Shown in pieces: positions 8,931-11,150 of a stretch of DNA of 11,150 nucleotides. The notes below the pieces were generated by a model, which made no database searches, was not told the DNA's origin, and saw only the letters and a program-made list of their open reading frames with translations. A program made the position numbers and the translations under genes. Origin of the DNA: Pseudomonadota bacterium. Lineage in GTDB: Bacteria; Pseudomonadota; Alphaproteobacteria; Rhizobiales; Devosiaceae. Numbering within the stretch: the stretch's first letter is position 1; each line of letters starts with the position of its first letter. The DNA is taken from positions 1 to 11,150 of the forward strand of contig JAEZBF010000214.1 of the NCBI GenBank assembly GCA_023427545.1, read 5' to 3'.

Positions 8931-9365
8931 CTAGGCCGTGGGCGCCTCGCTCTCGAACCGCTTCTGCAGGAAGTAGCGGTGCGCGCCCACCGGGTGGTCC
9001 TCGATGGTGCCGAAGAGTGTGAACCCGAGCTTTTCGTAGAACGGCCGCGCCTGGAACTCGAAGGTGTCGAGCCACATGCCGATGAGCCCGCTCTCGCGCG
9101 CCCAGGCCTCGGCATCGTTCATCAGCTTGCGCCCGAAGCCCTGCCCGCGCAGCTCCTCGTCGACCGCGAAGAACTGGATGAACAGCCAGTCGTAGAGCGC
9201 GTAGCCGGTCAACCCGCCGACGATCCTGCCCGTGTCGTCGCGCAGCAGGAACCCGATGCTCTGGTAGTTCCCGCCGGGACGCGCTGCCTCAGCGTGCGTG
9301 CTGATGATCCCGAGCACGGCGTCGATCTCGCTGCGCTCCGGATCGATCCTGCGCACGATCTCCAC
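8931..9365 (-). CDS. GNAT-family N-acetyltransferase
   Basis: A 144-residue protein of the GCN5-related acetyltransferase fold, which moves an acetyl group from acetyl-CoA to an amine. The pyrophosphate-binding motif A is clear as RGQGFGRKL at 73-81, preceded by the strand LFIQFFAVDEEL at 61-72, and motif B is seen as ARPFYEKLGFTLFG at 106-119. The acceptor substrate cannot be deduced. The likely start is GTG at 9365, three bases after the stop of the Rid gene, with GGAG seven bases upstream lying inside the Rid coding end; this suggests translational coupling. No better ATG is present near the N-terminus. It sits between the Rid gene and leuB, so it is probably co-transcribed with leuD, but nothing ties its activity to leucine synthesis. 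Confidence 0.88.
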   Translation of the reverse strand: MEIVRRIDPERSEIDAVLGIISTHAEAARPGGNYQSIGFLLRDDTGRIVGGLTGYALYDWLFIQFFAVDEELRGQGFGRKLMNDAEAWARESGLIGMWLDTFEFQARPFYEKLGFTLFGTIEDHPVGAHRYFLQKRFESEAPTA

Positions 9366-9368
9366 CGG

Positions 9369-9758
9369 TCAGCTCCGGCTGGCGCCGATGCGGGCGGTGA
9401 CCTCGATCTCGATCTTCATCGCCTCTTCGATCATCTTGACGATCAGCATCGAGGCGGCCGGCCTGATGTCCTTGAACACCGCGCCGACTGCTTCGACGAC
9501 CTCATCGACATAGGCGGTATCGCCCACGTAGTAGGTCACCCGCACCGTGTCTTCGATCGAGGAGCCGGCTTCGCGCAGCGCCTTGTCGATGGTCGCGAGG
9601 GCGTTGCGCGCCTGCGCCCCGACGCTCTCGGGCATGGTCATGGTCGCGTAGTCGTAGCCGGTGGTGCCGGACACATAGACCGTGTCCTCATGGCGTACGG
9701 CGCGCGAATAGCCGAACTTGCTTTCGAACGGGGACCCCGTCGAGACGCGCTGCACCAT
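9369..9758 (-). CDS. Rid-family (YjgF/YER057c/UK114) protein lacking the RidA arginine
   Basis: A 129-residue small trimer-forming fold of the YjgF/YER057c/UK114 superfamily. Family marks are VYVSGTTG at 27-34, QARNALATIDKALREAGSSI at 49-68, DTVRVTYYVGD at 70-80 and the C-terminal strand MKIEIEVTA at 114-122. Classical RidA deaminates reactive enamines such as 2-aminoacrylate using Arg105 in a PARSCVEV segment. Here the corresponding segment is PAASMLIV, with Ala102 in the Arg position; the flanking residues and the later KIEIE strand align without a gap. Rid subfamilies without this Arg are known and lack the classical enamine deaminase activity, so the name ridA should not be transferred. 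The start overlaps the leuD stop by one base (TGATG) and the GNAT start follows by three bases, so the gene belongs to the leuD operon. Confidence 0.92.
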   Translation of the reverse strand: MVQRVSTGSPFESKFGYSRAVRHEDTVYVSGTTGYDYATMTMPESVGAQARNALATIDKALREAGSSIEDTVRVTYYVGDTAYVDEVVEAVGAVFKDIRPAASMLIVKMIEEAMKIEIEVTARIGASRS

Positions 9759-10363
9759 CAGAGCCAGGGCCTTTGCGCGTTCATCTTCTGCTCGAAGCCG
9801 GCGATCGCGGTATCGGCCTTGAGCGTCGCAGCAATGTCGTCGAGACCTTCGAGCAGCGTCTGCTTGCGCGAGGGATCGATGTCGAAGTGGATCGTCCCGC
9901 CGTCCGGGCCCCTGATGGTCTGGCTCTCGAGATCGACGGTGATCGTCGCGTTCGAGCCGCGCTCGGCGTCGTCCATCAGCAGCGCCAACTGCTCCGGTGT
10001 TACCTTGATCGGCAGGATGCCGTTCTTGAAGCAGTTGTTGTAGAAAATGTCGGCAAAGCTCGTCGAGATCACGCAGCGGATGCCGAAGTCGAGCAGCGCC
10101 CACGGCGCATGCTCGCGCGAGGACCCGCAGCCGAAATTGTCGCCCGCGACGATGATCTTGGCGTTGCGATAGGCCGGCTTGTTGAGGACGAAATCGGGGT
10201 TCTCCGAGCCGTCGTCGAGGTAGCGCATCTCGGAGAACAGCGCGGTCCCCAGCCCCGTCCGCTTGATCGTCTTGAGGTACTGCTTGGGGATGATCATGTC
10301 GGTGTCGACGTTGATGATCGGCAGCGGCGCGGCAACGCCGGTGAGATTGGTGAACTTGTCCAT
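9758..10363 (-). CDS. leuD: 3-Isopropylmalate dehydratase, small subunit
   Basis: A 201-residue swivel-domain subunit that works with LeuC, which carries the [4Fe-4S] cluster, to interconvert 2-isopropylmalate and 3-isopropylmalate, the second step of leucine synthesis. Evidence is the N-terminal [14 protein letters not shown] at 18-31, the signature [16 protein letters not shown] at 75-90, then [17 protein letters not shown], and a normal length near 200. The ATG at 10363 gives the standard MDKF start; no strong Shine-Dalgarno is visible upstream. leuC is not in the window, as expected where it is encoded separately. leuD appears to be the first gene of a minus-strand operon with the Rid and GNAT genes and perhaps leuB. 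A composite repeat occupies its upstream region beyond position 10431. Confidence 0.97.
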   Translation of the reverse strand: MDKFTNLTGVAAPLPIINVDTDMIIPKQYLKTIKRTGLGTALFSEMRYLDDGSENPDFVLNKPAYRNAKIIVAGDNFGCGSSREHAPWALLDFGIRCVISTSFADIFYNNCFKNGILPIKVTPEQLALLMDDAERGSNATITVDLESQTIRGPDGGTIHFDIDPSRKQTLLEGLDDIAATLKADTAIAGFEQKMNAQRPWL

Positions 10364-10389
10364 GATCGCGAAAACCCGTGAGAACCTGC

Positions 10390-10421
10390 GCGTTAGTGGC
10401 GCAGCGGGCCGGGCGCGTCAA
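10390..10421 (-). promoter_or_regulatory. Weak candidate promoter for leuD
   Basis: On the minus strand a TTGACG (10416-10421) matches the -35 consensus well, but the best -10 guess, TAACGC (10390-10395), is poor and sits 20 bases away rather than 17. It lies between the repeat and the leuD start, which is where a promoter should be. No leader peptide rich in leucine codons or attenuator is visible in the short leader. Confidence 0.2.
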
Positions 10422-10430
10422 GCAGCGGCT

Positions 10431-10554
10431 GCCCGGACCTCGTGGTTCGAAAGCTCACCATGAGGTCCTCCGCGAACTCGGTGCTCCGGTAGCCCTCATG
10501 GTGAGCTCCCTCATGGCGAGCCTGTCGAGCCACGAACCACGAGGGCGTGGCGCC
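10431..10554. repeat. Composite palindromic repeat between leuD and ybaK, with nested second unit
   Basis: The type-1 unit has arms GGACCTCGTGGT at 10435-10446 and ACCATGAGGTCC at 10457-10468, pairing over 12 positions with one wobble. After a 22-base spacer the type-2 unit has outer arms CCCTCATGGT at 10493-10502 and ACCACGAGGG at 10536-10545. Between these arms lies another copy of the hairpin, TCATGGC at 10511-10517 and GCCACGA at 10529-10535, around the standard loop GAGCCTGTCGA. The order and orientation of units match the copy at 2581-2679. The element occupies most of the 229-base divergent region between the leuD and ybaK starts. Confidence 0.85.
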
Positions 10555-10592
10555 ACTTCACCATGCATCCACCGCGTGCCAGAACCGCGCCC

Positions 10593-11066
10593 ATGTCCCG
10601 AACCACCCCCGGCACGCTGCTGCTCGAAAAGCTCGGCATCGCCTTTTCGCTCCACCCCTACGACTACGATCCGGACGCGCCCCGGATCGGCATCGCCGCG
10701 GCCGAAGCGCTCGGCATCGATCCGGCGCAGACCTTCAAGACGCTGATGGCCGAAGTCGACGGAAAGCCGGTCTGCGTCGTCGTGCCGGCCGACAGCGAGA
10801 CCAGCATGAAGAAGCTCGCCGCCTGCTTTTCCGGGAAGTCGGCGGCGATGATGAAGGTGCCCGACGCCGAGCGCCTCACCGGCTACAAGGTGGGGGGCAT
10901 CGGCCCCTTCGGCCAGAAGCGCAGGGTCCCGACCGCGTTCGACGAAACCATCGAGCTCTTCGACCGCGTCTACATCAACGCCGGCCAGCGCGGCCTCCTG
11001 CTCAGCATCGCCCCCGCCGACGCCGTCCGTGCCGCAGAAGCGAGGATTGCCGACCTTACCGCGTAG
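10593..11066 (+). CDS. ybaK: Cys-tRNA(Pro)/Cys-tRNA(Cys) deacylase YbaK-type
   Basis: A 157-residue trans-editing protein of the YbaK/EbsC group, which hydrolyses cysteine wrongly attached to tRNA(Pro) by prolyl-tRNA synthetase. It aligns along its length with E. coli YbaK (159 residues). Matching features are the LLEKLGIAF start, the EALGIDPAQTFKTLM helix with Lys49 in the place of the catalytic-site Lys46 of the E. coli protein, SMKKLAACFSGKSAAM, and GYKVGGIGPFGQKRRVPT containing the functionally important GG-I-P-GQK loop. The ATG at 10593 is preferred over the ATG at 10563 because it gives the family length; the ten extra residues (MHPPRARTAP) look non-homologous and would begin nearly at the repeat edge. 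The gene diverges from leuD, and a repeat begins at the base immediately after its stop. Confidence 0.93.
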   Translation: MSRTTPGTLLLEKLGIAFSLHPYDYDPDAPRIGIAAAEALGIDPAQTFKTLMAEVDGKPVCVVVPADSETSMKKLAACFSGKSAAMMKVPDAERLTGYKVGGIGPFGQKRRVPTAFDETIELFDRVYINAGQRGLLLSIAPADAVRAAEARIADLTA

Positions 11067-11150
11067 GTGCCACGCCCTCGTGGTTCGACAAGCTCACCAT
11101 GAGGGCTACTGCGGCACCAGCATCCCTGAGGACCTCATGGTGAGCTTGTC
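11067..11150. repeat. Composite palindromic repeat after ybaK, truncated by window edge
   Basis: A type-2 unit starts at the base following the ybaK stop, with GTGCCACG, left arm CCCTCGTGGT at 11075-11084, an 11-base loop and right arm ACCATGAGGG at 11096-11105. These pair over 10 positions with one G.U wobble and form a hairpin in the ybaK transcript. After a 22-base spacer a type-1 unit in the other orientation begins (GAGGACCTCATGGT, from 11129) and runs off the window at 11150. Read on the minus strand, the whole has the same order as the copies at 2581 and 10431. There is no T run, so terminator activity is not implied by sequence. Confidence 0.85.

Noticed and set aside
9369..10421. A 350-codon fused frame covering leuD and the Rid gene
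   Set aside because: The first two thirds are an out-of-frame reading of leuD. The true Rid protein starts at 9758.

Overview
The window is GC-rich, with dense and often overlapping genes. It looks like an alphaproteobacterial chromosome, probably Hyphomicrobiales (Rhizobiales). The pointers are a rhizobial-type rhamnose transporter/kinase operon, leuD and leuB close together but without leuC, and many short palindromic repeats. A Devosia-like genus is possible, but that is an impression and not a demonstration. Twelve protein genes are supported; no RNA gene, CRISPR array, phage gene or transposase is visible, and no gap between genes exceeds 300 bases.

Positions 89-5055 (+): a sugar uptake operon of tandem ABC ATPase (rhaT-like), two permeases (rhaP-like, rhaQ-like) and an FGGY sugar kinase (rhaK-like). 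Start and stop codons overlap at the rhaT/rhaP and rhaQ/rhaK joints. The rhaP/rhaQ joint instead holds a 109-base gap filled by a composite palindromic repeat. The substrate-binding protein, mutarotase, regulator and downstream catabolic genes are not in the window; some probably lie to the left.

Positions 5060-7673: a drug/metabolite-type membrane transporter (-) converges on the kinase and diverges from an LLM-class flavin oxidoreductase (+). The oxidoreductase overlaps, tail to tail, a small membrane protein of the isoprenylcysteine carboxyl methyltransferase type (-).

Positions 7757-10363 (-): a leucine biosynthesis cluster in the order leuD, a Rid-family protein, a GNAT acetyltransferase, then leuB. 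The Rid protein starts within the leuD stop codon and has Ala where the catalytic Arg of classical RidA sits. The GNAT gene starts three bases after the Rid stop, at GTG.

Positions 10593-11066 (+): a YbaK-type Cys-tRNA(Pro) deacylase, divergent from leuD and flanked on both sides by the repeat.

The most interesting structure is the repeat. Three loci (one truncated at the right edge), plus a half element at the left edge, carry a BIME-like pair of two distinguishable palindromes in a constant relative order. One copy abuts the rhaQ start codon and has lost its hairpin while gaining an AGGAG. Another has become a palindrome nested inside a palindrome. The genes themselves are ordinary, and I found no convincing new multi-gene system.
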